Positions 19,824-31,717 are shown, numbered from the stretch's first letter. The stretch is 64,000 nucleotides of DNA from Zanthoxylum bungeanum (GCA_019454045.1 SKCR01038133.1:62001-126000), one strand, 5' to 3'. Numbers and translations are program-made. The notes: generated by a model from the letters alone, not told the origin.

Positions 19824-22129
19824 TTAAGCTGGATCTGAAAGTGTAACACTTTCTTTTTGTCGCTCAAATGATTCTCCCCAGTTGTGCTTGACACTCTTGT
19901 TTTTAACCTTGAAAGTCTTATTGGAGTCAGGATCATGTATCTCAACGGCTCTATTTGGTAAAACTTTGGTGATCACAAATGGACCTGACCACCGTGATTT
20001 TGGCTTCCATGGGAAGAATTTCACCCTTGATTTGTTTAACAGTACCTTCTGCCCTGGTTTCCAGTGTATGCGCACTAATTTCTCATCTTGTCTCTTCTTG
20101 GCCTTTTCTTTGTACAATTTGGCATCCTCAAAAGGCTGATTGTGAAATTCCTTCAATTCGTTGAGCTGGTGGAACTTTTTCTCTTCTGTTGCTTGTAGTG
20201 CAAGAATTGGCTTCTTCAGTACAAAAGACGCTTTATCTTTAGGCTCCACAGGCAATTGACATGTTTTAAGTTTGTCAGTAGAACTTTGTCTTTCATCAGA
20301 GTTCTGAACGGTGCTGTGTATCACATCAAGTCTGAAACATTCCTCATTCTTTTCATCATCTGGAAAATTCATGGCTTTGAAAACATTGAATGTTATTTCT
20401 TGGTCTTGTACCCTCATGGTTAGTTCTCCTTTTTGTACATCAATAATGGTTCGACCTATAGCCAAGAATGGTCTCCCGATGATGATTGGCACGTCTGCGT
20501 CTTCCTCCATATCAAGGACAATAAAATCTGCTGGGAAAATGAATTTGTCAACCTTGACCAGCACATCCTCAACTACGCCTCTTGGAAATACGAGCGTTCT
20601 ATCAGTAAGTTGTAGTGAGACTGAAGTTGGCATTGTTTCTTCAATATGTAATTTCCTGAAAATAGAAAAAGGCATCAAGTTAACACTCGCACCTAGATCA
20701 TACAGAGCCTTACCGAAGTCATGTTCTCCTATGGTGCAAGGAACAGTGAAACTTCCAGGATCTTTCAACTTTGGGGGAAGTTTCCTCTGAATGATAGCGC
20801 TGCATTCTTCTGATAATGTTACTGTCTCGTAATCTCTCAATCTCCACTTTCGTGAAAGAATGTCTTTCATGAATTTGGCATAGCTGGGCATTTGTTCTAA
20901 CGCTTCTGCAAATGGAATGTTGATATGCAGCCTTTTAAAGATCTCCAGGAACCGAGAAAACTGCTTGTCCAATTTATTCTTCTGAAGACGTTGAGGAAAA
21001 GGTGGAGGTGGAGTGATCTGTTCTTTTTCCTTTGCTTCTTTTTCCTCCATCTGTTGCTTTGTTTCTTTTGGAATTTCCTCAACAACTGTTTTGGCTCCAA
21101 CATCTTTGTTGATTTCAGTACCGCTTTTTAACATGATGGCATGACATTGCTCATTCCCCATGTTTCTTGGATTTGGCTCTGTGTTGCTAGGAAGGGTACC
21201 TGGCGGTCTGTAACTCTGAGCATTTGCCAGTTGTCCAATTTGATTCTCCAGTGCTTTAATAGAAGCAGATTGACCTTGAATTAATGCTGCTTGGGATTGA
21301 AACATAGCATCATATCTTGCTGCTTGGGATTGAAACATAGCATCATATCTTGCTGCTTGAGATTGAAATATAGTATCATATCTTGCTGCTTGAGAGTCAT
21401 GTTTTGCTTCTATCTTTTTCAAGTGGGTCAACACTTCTGTTATTCCTGGTTCATTTGCCTGCTCCTGGCTTTTGTTCTGTTGTTGGAATCCAGGTGGTGG
21501 ATAGTTCTGCTATTGGCCTGAATTGTTGCTCCATGATAAATTAGGATGATTCCTCCACCCTGGGTTGTAGGTGTTGGAATATAGATTGTTCCCCTGTCTG
21601 TTGAAATTATTGACAAAATTCACTGTTTCTTCAAGTTGGTTCGACTCTGGTGCTCCTCCATATGGTGAACTTGTGGATCCAGTAGTAAAAGTCTCCATGA
21701 ATTTGCATATCTGATCTAGCTTGGCGTTGACTGTTGTATTGGCTCCACTTTCATAAATTCCTGCAATTCTTTGGATCATGCTCCTTTCTGTTGGCCACAA
21801 GGAATTGTTGTTGGTCATTTCTTCGATTAGGTCCCAGACTTGATCTTCTCCTTTTTCCATTAAAGCTCCTCCAGCAGCAGCATCGATTGTGGTTCTCATT
21901 ATTCCAGAAAGCCCATTATAGAATGTTTGGACTTGAAGCCATTTTGGAATCTCATGGTGAGGACATTTCCGAAGTAAATCTTTGTACCTTTCCCAAGCTT
22001 CGCAGAGGGATTCTGAATCTTATTGTACAAAGGATGTGATGTCATTCCTCAGTTTTTCGATTCTGGCTGGTGAAAAGTACTTTGCAAGAAATTTGGTGGC
22101 TAAAGTGTTCCAAGTTGTAGTTTATGAGA
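19824..22129 (-). pseudogene. Truncated gag, protease and integrase C-terminal domain
   Basis: In element order: a gag remnant with CEAWERYKDLLRKCPHHEIP and the plant-gypsy gag signature LIEEMTNNNSLWPTER; a coiled-coil region with an 11-residue repeat (AARYDAMFQSQ); a proline-rich hinge; the aspartic protease with ALYDLGASVNLMP and IIIGRPFLA; then, without a stop, the integrase C-terminal domain (RWSGPFVITK, WKPGQKVLL). Reverse transcriptase, RNase H and the integrase core are missing between about residues 410 and 425 of the 536-codon frame 19824-21434. Two in-frame stops break gag: TAA at 22020-22022 and TAG at 21510-21512. The gag N-terminus is also deleted, because the primer site lies only about 100 bases upstream. 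The product could at best supply gag and protease. Confidence 0.9.
21283..21405 (-). repeat. 33-bp tandem repeat inside gag
   Basis: Three to four in-frame copies encode the 11-residue unit AARYDAMFQSQ. The copies nearest the middle are almost identical, so the expansion is recent. Confidence 0.85.
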
Positions 22130-22131
22130 AC

Positions 22132-22165
22132 CTGAAACACAAGAAAACAAAAACAATAAGTAAAA
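22132..22165 (-). promoter_or_regulatory. Splice-acceptor-like site upstream of gag
   Basis: On the minus strand a long T-rich tract ends TTGTGTTTCAG followed by GTTCTC, between the primer site and the remaining gag sequence. Confidence 0.45.
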
Positions 22166-22223
22166 AGAAATTAGATACAAGTAACGTATCTAACCCCAAA
22201 ACTAATAGTGAAAGATAAATAAG

Positions 22224-22241
22224 TCTCCGACAACGGCGCCA
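22224..22241 (-). other. Primer-binding site, tRNA-Asp type
   Basis: On the minus strand TGGCGCCGTTGTCGGAGA follows the 5' LTR end by a few bases. TGGCGCCGTTG is the primer site usual in plant Athila/Tat elements, attributed to tRNA-Asp. Confidence 0.85.
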
Positions 22242-22247
22242 AAAACT

Positions 22248-23566
22248 TGACAGGCGTAAACACACACGTATAACGCAAGCGCACGTATCGTTCAAGTAGT
22301 ATAAAAATATCGATCCCACGATGACTTAATATCTAATCTATTAATTTTATGAGGTCAAATACTAGTATCTAACAGGTTGTTTGATTGATTTGAAATGGTG
22401 ACGATTCTAAATTTAAAAACAAGTAAATAAAATTGTTCAAAAGTAGGTTTTAAGAAAATTCAATATTAAAAACTATATAGGGTTGTGATTTCTTTGCAAT
22501 ATCATTTTAAAGATGAAGTGGTTATCTTATAGTTGGGTAAAATATTGATTTATTAACCTGTAACACTAAATTATGTAAAAGCCTCTTCCGATGGTCAACT
22601 ACAAATATACAGTATAACCCTATTGAACCATATGTCTATGTCAACCAAATTACCTGGATTCATTAAGATTAAGTTCCAATTATGGCTACCCCCCGCCCGA
22701 CAGGTATATTCCTATCATGTAAGGAAATCTATTAAAGGGTTATCTATCCTCAAGGAAGATCGTGGGTTATTGAGTCTAAGGTCTTAAACTTAAAATCCCT
22801 ATGTCTAGTTCATTTTAAGTTTCCCAGTTCAATTTTATTAATGGCCATTTAATGAAAAAGCATTAAGATTAAGACTCAATAAATAAATATTTATATTACC
22901 CAAGCTATAATCTAACCCCTTATAAACCGGTGATATTGGATTTCATCACAACCTCAGATAACTGGCTTAGTTACGACACATATTTACGGGTAGTAAAAAA
23001 AACTTAAATAAAATAAAAGACATAAAGTAAAATACTGAAAATTAAATACTGAAAATTAAATACTGAAAAGTAAATTGCTGATAAGTAAATTGCTGAAAGT
23101 AAATTACTGAAAAGTAAATGCTGAAAATAAATTACTGAAAAGTAAATGCTGAAAGTAAATTGCTGAAAATTAAAGAAAGAAAAGTAATGTGCATAAAAGT
23201 AAATTACGTAAAGTAAAAACTGAAAAAGTAAAGAAAAGAAAGTGCGAAAGCGGAAATTAATTACTGAAAGCTGTAAATAAACAAACAAGATACAATCTTC
23301 TTAGTATTCTTAAGGAATTCCTTAGAAGAAAGTATGAATTTTACAAATGAAATGGCTTGGTATTTATAGGTAAAATTTTGCCTCCATCAAATCATCCACC
23401 AAATCAATTATTAATTGCTCCACTAATTGCTCCACCAAATCCATTATTAATTGCTCCACTAATCTCTTATCATGTTTGGTGATGATTTGATAATTTTTAT
23501 TATTTATTTATTAATTTATTTTCTTGCTTTGAAAATGATTGAAAGTGACTTTAATAATTACACACA
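22248..23566 (-). repeat. Athila/Tat-type 5' LTR, truncated
   Basis: Matches the split left LTR over 1.3 kb with a few percent difference by eye. Similarity stops at about 23566, so roughly 415 bp of the LTR start, including the probable promoter region, is missing. The element could not transcribe itself from this LTR as it stands. Confidence 0.88.
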
Positions 23567-24289
23567 ATTTAAATTACAAATAAGTTTTTAAATAATTTAA
23601 ATTAATTTCCTGATAAATTTTTCAATCATTCGGAATTCGGATACCAATCCCTTCGGAGATCCGTTTTTATTATTTGGGAATACCAAAATTTCATAAAATA
23701 TAGATGTCAATCCTCCCACGTCATTACCATTGCTTGTAACAGGAGACCATACACATCATGAGAGTAGGACATTTTGGTCATATTTTATAAACCAAAAGCA
23801 CTTTGGAACGAAGCATTTTGTTTTTCACTTTTCACTTACAAAAAGTCGTATTTCTAAAGCGAAGTCCCCATCGGTTCACAAATGGACAATTTTGATCATA
23901 TTTTCAAATTCTCTAAATGCTAGTCTCAATCTGTCTACCAAAAGCTATTCCCTTTCTAAATCACACTGCAATAATATCTCACTTTCAAGGGTATATATGA
24001 CTTTTCCCAACTCATTTGTCATCAATACTGGGGTACGGATTACAGGAGCAACGAACGGGCTTTGATCCGCTGCATTCGTTCGGCGTTGCGCTCCTGGTCA
24101 AACTCAGTTCGATCTCACCTCCGTTTGCGAATCAGAAAATTTAGGCTCACCTGACAACTTTATTTTTTTTTTTTATCAAATTGAAAACATTGTAACACTT
24201 ATAAATAACTATTATATGAATGGCGAATATTTGTCCAATAATGAGTAGGGATATCAAAAATCTCAAATCTCATTCAAGATTTCGTATAA
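23567..24289. other. Intergenic sequence
   Basis: No gene or repeat structure recognised. A 111-codon frame at 23730-24065 lacks any motif and is probably chance. Confidence 0.5.
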
Positions 24290-25280
24290 TTTAGGTCGGT
24301 ATGTTTTACAATAAAATAATTTTCCGAAAAAAAATCGGAAAATATGATGTTTGTAACACTTATGAAAAATATGATCAATATAAATTATTTTCTCATCAAT
24401 GCAAAAATTAAGTTATTTTCCGGAAAATAACTCACGGAATACAAATCTGTATGTCATTTTAGAAAAAAAATCATTCTTATCGAAAATTTTCATAACTCAT
24501 TTTAAGGAATTACAAAATTCAGACTTGGACCGGAATCTGCATGGATCCGGGTCTATATATATTTTGGTGGATCTGGGTCCATACCCATATATAAGAAAAT
24601 ATATCTAGACTCGGATGCAAGTATACTTAGTCCGGATTTAAGAATACCCGGACTGAATCCGGAAATCTAAATTTTTTTAATTATATTTATATAAAATTAA
24701 TAAAATCCTAGACCCGAGTCCCTATTTTTCGGACCTGCGTGTAAATCCAAAATTTTCGTTTATATTTTTCAATTATATTTGCATGAAATTAATAAAATAA
24801 TGAATTTTAATACTCATGTGGTTCCAATCCATGTAGTATTTTTCAATTATAGTACTCATGTGGTTCCGAATCCATGTATATTCGGACGGATCCAGAAATT
24901 CAATTTTTTTAATCTTTTTCAACTATATTTTTATAAAACTAATAAGATTATGGACTCAGTTACTGAAATTTCGGGTCCGGGTGAATCTAGATCTGGATAA
25001 ACCCTGACCGAATCAAGAAATCCGATTTTTTTTATCATTTTTAATTATATTTATATAAAATTAATAAAAATCATAAACTTATAATTTCGTTATCCGAGTC
25101 CAAATTTTTTTCCATACCCAAGTCTTCAATGTCTATGCGGATCTAGTTGAACTCGAATTTTTTTGTCATCTCTAATTTTAACAACCATAAAAATATTTTC
25201 TGAAAAAAATTGGACTTGTCAAGCATCTGAAAACATTTCTGTAAAATATTTTCAAATAATAGCCAAACAAACTAACCCTT
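24290..25280. repeat. AT-rich repeat region, possibly an old DNA transposon
   Basis: At least four diverged direct repeats of an AATTATATTTATATAAAATT-like block (near 24675, 24770, 24918, 25040) alternate with CGGATC / GGGTCC / CCGAGTCC motifs. Both ends carry TTTTCCGAAAA- or TTTTCTGAAAA-like sequence in opposite sense, which hints at imperfect terminal inverted repeats. No TSD was found. Confidence 0.5.
24411..24432. repeat. Perfect 22-bp palindrome
   Basis: AGTTATTTTCC is followed directly by its reverse complement with no spacer. Confidence 0.9.
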
Positions 25281-25760
25281 GATACGTAATTTGAAATGAT
25301 TTTTTATTTTGATTAAACATTTTGATATGTATCTGAGATAATTCAATATCCTAAAAAAAAAATGACCAGGTTAGAGTCCTGGACAAAATCGTCCCCATTT
25401 AGAAATTATTACTGAATTTGGGATGGTTTTTTTATTTTGAAATGAAAATGGAGACAATCAGACAACCCGCATGCTTTAATTGTGAGTAGTGACGTGGCGA
25501 AGTGTGAACAAAGCGTAAAGAAAAAGATATGGGAACGCATGTAGAAGATCACAAAAGGGTGAGGGAAAAAAACTTTTCTCAAAAACAGAAAAGTTGTCAA
25601 TTCATACGTTGCTTGCCAACCCCAAACGAAACGACACTGTTTACATTATTTTCCCTCAAAATTTATTTTATTCATTAAAAAAAAAAAACACTCAAATTAC
25701 GTCATTGTCGCCGACACTAAGCTGTGAGCAATGAGCAAAGACACTCTTCATTTAGTACTC
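25281..25760. promoter_or_regulatory. Upstream region of the SRF gene
   Basis: AT-rich sequence upstream of the SRF 5' UTR. No unambiguous TATA box could be chosen. No gene is present on either strand. Confidence 0.45.
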
Positions 25761-25766
25761 CCAACT

Positions 25767-25793
25767 CTCTTCTTCTTCTTCTTCTTCTTCTTC
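25767..25793 (+). repeat. (TTC)n tract in the SRF 5' leader
   Basis: About nine CTT/TTC triplets lie about 100 bases before the start codon. Pyrimidine tracts of this kind are common in plant 5' UTRs. Confidence 0.8.
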
Positions 25794-25892
25794 ACTTTCG
25801 AGTCCACGCTACTCTACCATGCACTTCACCTCACCTGATTCTCACCTCTGAACACTAAACTCCTCATTCCTCAACCACTGACCAGAACCACA

Positions 25893-28800
25893 ATGGCTGT
25901 TCGAAACACCGCCGTTTTTCCTGTTTCTGTTTCTTCAACTCGTTTGCTCGATGCGTTCGTGTTGCTCCTGTCGATCTTCTTATCTCTGTCTCTTGTTCAA
26001 TGCACTACTGATTCTTCCGACGGTATTTAATTTAAATTTTTTTTTAGTAATTTGATCCGATTTTTCTTTTATTTTTTGTTTGCTTTTTTTTTTTTTTAGC
26101 GTTTGATTGGTTGGTTTAGGTATGTGATGGTGATTGGTATGAGTAAAGTCAAGAAATGAGCTTTGACGGTTTTATTTATACTTTTTGTTTTGTTTGAAGT
26201 TTAATTATTTTTGTTCTGTTTGGTTCCCGGGAAAATGCAGGATGCTAAGATTTGATAAAGTCTGTAAATTTTTCCTGCGAAATGTTGTAGAATAATTTTT
26301 TATTCTTAAACCTTAAGCTGGGTCTTAAATATTGAATATCTGTTTTTCTTATAAAATAAAATGGCTGGCTTAATTGGTTATTATTTTATTATTATTATTA
26401 TTATTTTTTGCAGTTCAAGCTCTTCAGGTGATGTACACTTCGTTAAACAGTCCTTCACAGCTAACTAATTGGAAAAGCAATGGAGGTGATCCATGTGGAG
26501 AGTCATGGAAAGGGGTAGCTTGTGAGGGATCAGCTGTTGTTTTCATGTATGTGTATGAAAGAATATAAAAAGTGTGGTTTTTTTTTAAAAAAAAAAAAAC
26601 ATTTCCACTGTGATTCAATAAGATTTTGATTTGGGGTTGATTGTTATTTGATGCTTTGTGACAGTGATATTTCTGGGTTAGGACTCAGCGGAACAATGGG
26701 ATACTTGCTTTCGGACCTTATGTCATTGAGAAAATTGTGAGATTTATTTTTAAATTTTAGTTTTTCCCCTCCCCTTCAATGGGTGTCTAGAATGATATTG
26801 GTTTCGTGAGATATTGATTAACAACTTAATATGTTGCTAATTTGATTAAATTATTCTCTTTTTGCTAGTGATTTGAGTGGCAACTACATCCACGACACAA
26901 TCCCATATCAGTTACCGCCAAATCTTACCAGCCTGTAATGTTTCTAATGGTTACTGATTGGTTCTATTACTTTGAATTTGTTATCGACTTGCTTGATGCA
27001 CTGATTCTTCTTCAGCATTATACAGAAATCTTGCAAGCAACAACTTAAGTGGGAATCTTCCTTATTCTCTTGCTAGCATGGTCTCACTCTCTTATTTGTA
27101 AGTGGTTGTTAAGAAAAATATGACTTTTGATTTGGAGTTCAGTTGCAGTTTAGAATGTTTCTCATTGCCAAATTGAACAATCCATGGTTTAGGAATGTTA
27201 GCCATAATTCGCTCACCCAGTCAATCGGAGACAGTTTTGGAAATCTTACTGGCCTCACAACCTTGTAAGTCATCTCACAACATTATTTTGTTAGTTTTGA
27301 TTAAAATATGACATTGGCTATAAATAATTATTTGTCAAAATAAGCCGTTAAAGTTTGGTTCAATATGCTGTCTGTACATGGAACTTGATGGCTTGATGCT
27401 AAAATGCACTCTTGACTTGTTCACTTGTGAACACTCACTAAGATAATCTGCTATATCCTTATATATTGCATCTGTAATTTTTTTCATGCATTTAACTTTT
27501 TTTTTTCTAAATGCATTGTGCTTTTTTTGTTCCTGCCTTATGATGCAGGGATCTTTCTTTCAACAATTTTTCTGGAGATTCCTAATTCATTTAGTTCGTT
27601 GTCCAATATTTCTTCACTGTGAGTGAAATGCTTCTTCCTTTCAAGGGGAAAAAGTGGTTGCAATTTTTGTGAATTTCTATGAAAGTGCTTATGATATCTG
27701 ATTTTCTGACAGTTATCTGCAGAACAATCAATTGACTGGTTCTCTTAATGCCCTTTCGAGTTTTCCTTTGACTACTCTGTAAGTTACTATTTTACAGTTG
27801 AAGTAGGTATTGTATTATCTTTCTATCTTTTCTTATCTCACCCTATCCAACAGAAATGTGGCAAACAATCATTTCAGTGGTTGGATACCTCGAGAGCTCA
27901 GTTCAATCCAAACATTTATGTAAGCTTTTGCTCCTTCTGTTCCTTTTACACTGATTGTTTCCCCTCTCTCTCTCTTATATTTTGCTAATATTTACACTTT
28001 TGCAATATGCTTAACCTAGTTATTGGAAATAAATTAGATATAATGGAAATTCTTTCGACAATGGTCCTGCTCCACCACCACCACCTCCATTTATTGCACC
28101 TCCCCTTGGTAGATCTCGCAATAATCGAACTCATCGACCTGGCTCACATTCACCCTCAGGCAGTCAGTCATCCAGTTCGGACAATGGATTATCAGCTGGA
28201 GCTATTGCGGGCATAGTTCTGGGTGCTGTGTTCTTAGTTTCTCTTGCGCTACTTGTCTTTTATTATTGCATTCAGAAGAATAGAAGAAAGGTAAGTGGTG
28301 CAAGAAGTTCTGCGGGTAGTCTCCCTGTCAGCACAAATAATGGTAGGTTTTCTTTTCCCTTTTTATTTTCTTTTTTCCATGTCCTGAAATTTTGCCTTCC
28401 CTTTTCTTATTTGTTTCTTTGGCTATAAATACTTTTGTATAATATCTGTTTTATGTTGATTCAAATATCTATAATTTCTTTTTTGGAGTCATAATTGATA
28501 ATCTGTTCAGAGTTTCCTGGGTATGATAAATTTCTTATTGTATGACCGAAATCATTGATGCAGATTTGTGCCATATACTTAGCCACACTACGTACATTAA
28601 TTGCTCTGTAAAATGTATAATGTCAGCTTCATCTTGGTTTGCTTCGAGTTGTGGCTGTAAATAAATTGGTGCTTGCAGCTCAAGTTTCACAATCCTGATT
28701 GTTTGGCTGTTGCAATGTACTTTCCTTTTGCAGTAAATGCTGAGATGCAGGAGCAGTGGATAAAAAGTGTGGCTGCTGTCACTGATCTGACACCTCCACC

Positions 28801-30735
28801 AGCAGAAAAGTTGGTGGTTGAGAGGGTGGCAAAAAGTGGATCCCTAAAGAAAATAAAGTCACCTATCAGTGCTACTTCATATACCGTTGCTTCTCTCCAA
28901 ACAGCTACAAATAGCTTTAGTCAAGAATTTCTTATTGGTGAAGGTTCACTTGGTCGTGTTTACAGAGCAGAGTTTTCCAATGGGAAGGTAATATGTCATG
29001 CTATAATCTGTGTGAAACTAATTATTTTCCTGTGCCCCATAATGATTAGAAAGGGATGCAAAAGATTTTGTTAGTGATTGTGATCTCAACTCAGGGTTGC
29101 TTCTGCAGTGGAAATCAGCGTCGTCCTTCAACAAACTCCTCTCTTTAGTTTTGTTCTTTTTTTCTTTTTAATTTTAATTTCTGGTGATATTTGATATGAT
29201 TATGACATCATCATTTCAACTGTTAAGTTTAGCTTCTGGCAATACTATCACTTGATTATTTTCTTTGGTCATGTTTCATATATTTATTACAGTAACGATC
29301 TAATCATTTCGTGTTTGGTTTGATTGTGAACTAGATAATGGCTGTTAAGAAGATCGACAATGCGGCACTCTCATTACAGGAAGAAGATAATTTTCTGGAA
29401 GCTGTTTCTAATATGTCACGCTTGAGGCACCCGAACATTGTTACACTGGCTGGATATTGTGCAGAGCATGGCCAACGTCTTCTGGTGTATGAATATGTTG
29501 AAAATGGTAGTCTCCATGATATGCTGCACTTTGCTGATGATAGCAGCAAGAACCTGACTTGGAATGCACGAGTTAGGGTAGCACTAGGCACTGCTCGGGC
29601 TCTAGAGTATGTTACATGTGTATGCCATTTTAAGTCTCTCTCTTGTTCTGCTACATTAGAGGATCCATGGGTGATTGAGGTGAATTTCCTTTCTTAACTA
29701 TAGCTTTATCTATCAGGTACTTGCATGAAGTATGCTTGCCTTCTGTTGTACATAGAAATTTCAAGTCGGCAAACATTTTACTTGATGATGAGCTCAATCC
29801 CCACTTGTCAGATTGTGGTTTAGCTGCTCTAACACCAAACACTGAGAGAGAGGTGATCAACTGGAACAGTATAACAATTTTCTATTTCTAGGATTTGCTT
29901 TTTCTTTGTCTTTTCTCGTATTCAAGCTTGACAAATTCCGTTCTCTTCATGTTTGACAGGTTTCAACACAGATGGTTGGTGCATTTGGTTATAGCGCTCC
30001 TGAATTTGCATTGTCCGGAATATTCACTGTAAAAAGTGATGTGTACAGTTTTGGAGTGGTCATGTTAGAGTTGTTGACCGGTCGGAAGCCACTGGACAGG
30101 TACACCTTTTACTAGATTACTGAATCTTTTGTAATTTTTCTCTCTGAATAGTTCTAATGCTGTGTGCAAATTTCTGGTAGTTACATGTGTGGTGCTGCAA
30201 TTCTTGTATGTGTAGTTCAAGGCCAAGATCAGAGCAGTCACTTGTGAGATGGGCTACTCCACAGCTACATGATATAGATGCGTTGGCCAAAATGGTTGAT
30301 CCTGCCTTGGATGGCATGTATCCTGCAAAGTCTCTGTCACGTTTTGCCGACATTATTGCTTTATGTGTTCAGGTGGACCTTTTTTCATTTTTAAACTAAT
30401 GCTAACGTATATTAAGCTTAGCTTTTTAAGGTTTTTAGCTAATTGAATAGAATAAAATTTAAAATCTCTTTATTTATCCGAATCTGCTGTCTCATAGTTC
30501 CAATGAAGATGTTATCTCTGAAATAGAAGAATCTTTTCTGCTGCTAAGAAATGCTCATCTAAACTTTGTTTATTCTGTGTAGCCGGAACCTGAGTTTCGG
30601 CCACCCATGTCGGAAGTTGTGCAAGCACTGGTACGGTTAGTACAAAGGGCAAGTGTGGTCAAAAGGCGTTCCAGTGATGAATCAGGATTTTCCTATAGGA
30701 CCCCAGATCATGAGACTATCGACACATTATTTTAA
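25893..30735 (+). CDS. SRF: SRF-type LRR receptor-like kinase (LRR-V), 16 exons, frameshifted in exon 7
   Basis: Plasma-membrane receptor-like kinase of the STRUBBELIG family, closest by eye to SRF6/SRF7. Exons: 25893-26022, 26414-26546, 26665-26736, 26869-26934, 27026-27097, 27193-27264, 27549-27618, 27713-27778, 27854-27919, 28038-28342, 28734-28987, 29335-29606, 29717-29852, 29960-30099, 30216-30372, 30583-30735, all with GT-AG introns and consistent phase. Order: signal peptide; SRF N-terminal region ([20 protein letters not shown]); leucine-rich repeats, one per 66-72-bp exon; a proline/serine-rich stretch; a transmembrane helix ([20 protein letters not shown], about residue 305); a kinase domain from about 416. 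The kinase is atypical: HRN replaces HRD and DCG replaces DFG, as in STRUBBELIG-type pseudokinases. Exon 7 is 70 bp instead of 72 and hits TAA at 27583-27585. All other exons are clean. About 721 codons if that exon were full length. Confidence 0.93.
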
Positions 30736-31487
30736 CTGTAATAACCATGTTGAAGCCGAAAGCAAACTTTGCAACTCTGAATTCACGCCATGTTGAGGTC
30801 TGGAGACTTGAAGAACAAACTGGTTAAGCAGAAAAGTGAAAGGCTTTCAAGGTAGATAAGATATGTAATTATATCCCATACATTCAACTACAATTTTCTA
30901 TTTACAATGCAAATTAAGGTTATATAGATTTTGCTGGAAACGCTCCACGATGTTGTAATTTCAATTTTTCTTTAGATATCTTATGTACCGTTTGATATAG
31001 AATTTGGTGAGTTTATAAGTTAATTAAAATAACGTCGTTTTGAATTTCGTATGTTTGGACACCAATTCGAACACTATAATCGGCAAAGTAGCTTTTTCCG
31101 TAGACTAAACTGTATGTCGTTTTGAATATGCACTTTTACCAGACATTGCCAGCCTGTTTACGAAGCTTAGATTCAGCTAGGAAAAGATGGGCGCAACTCT
31201 ATTTAGACGAAATGCTCTTACAAATATTCCACGTGCTTCCTTTTCTCTTTATGATTATATACAAAGTTTGTTAACTAAAAAGCCAAATAATCATCTGAAC
31301 AAAAGTATTTGTTTTCTATTAAATGGGATTGACTACATGCATTATTATCGAAAATGAAAAAATTTATGCTTCATCACTTTAACTTGGCACGTTTGTTTGT
31401 TTTGAGGTTCGTTGAACTCTGCCGCATGATTTTGTTTCATATCAAATCGTTATTTGTTTCGAAGTGTCTAGGTTCAAATTGCGGAAC
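30736..31487. other. SRF 3' UTR and downstream intergenic sequence
   Basis: The first 150-250 bases are the likely 3' UTR. The remainder is AT-rich without a gene. Confidence 0.55.
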
Positions 31488-31501
31488 AAGAAACTTCCTA
31501 C

Positions 31502-31680
31502 GTCTCCAAGGGGTGAGGCTTGGTGGTGTAGGATCCAGGATCTCACCTTGAGATTTTGGGTTCGAATCCAGGGGTGCACTTCTTGTAAGAGCCTGGGATA
31601 GCCGGTGGTTTTACCTGCGCCGCGGCCCAGAATGGGTGATTTGGTGGCGGGGTTTCCATCGTTTCAAAAAAAAAATAAAA
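31502..31680 (+). mobile_element. SINE with 14-bp TSD
   Basis: tRNA-derived SINE with B box GGGTTCGAATCC, the family body CTTGTAAGAGCCTGGGA, TTTTACCTGC and a poly-A tail. It is flanked by AAGAAACTTCCTAC at 31488-31501 and 31681-31694. It belongs to the same family as the copies at 35253, 36575, 39848, 40868 and 41456. Such SINEs depend on LINE reverse transcriptase. Confidence 0.93.
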
Positions 31681-31717
31681 AAGAAACTTCCTACATAACC
31701 AAAATTTTATAAAATTG

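Larger units (their letters stand above)
6715..23566 (-). mobile_element. Athila/Tat-type Ty3/gypsy element with captured genes (interrupted)
   Basis: A minus-strand LTR retrotransposon. Its 5' LTR is at right (22248-23566, truncated) and its 3' LTR at left (6715-7458 plus 15898-16891). In element order it carries a tRNA-Asp-type primer site, a truncated gag, a protease, an integrase C-terminal domain, the conserved GGGAGGCAACCCA-type motif, a 183-residue accessory ORF, a LOG homologue, a long 3' non-coding region and a polypurine tract. Reverse transcriptase, RNase H and the integrase core are absent, so it is non-autonomous. The left LTR was split at ACGGG by the 7459-15892 element. Removing that insertion leaves about 8.4 kb. 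Confidence 0.88.

Noticed and set aside
20311..20790. 159-codon plus frame opposite the protease region
   Set aside because: Antisense shadow of the gag-protease frame.
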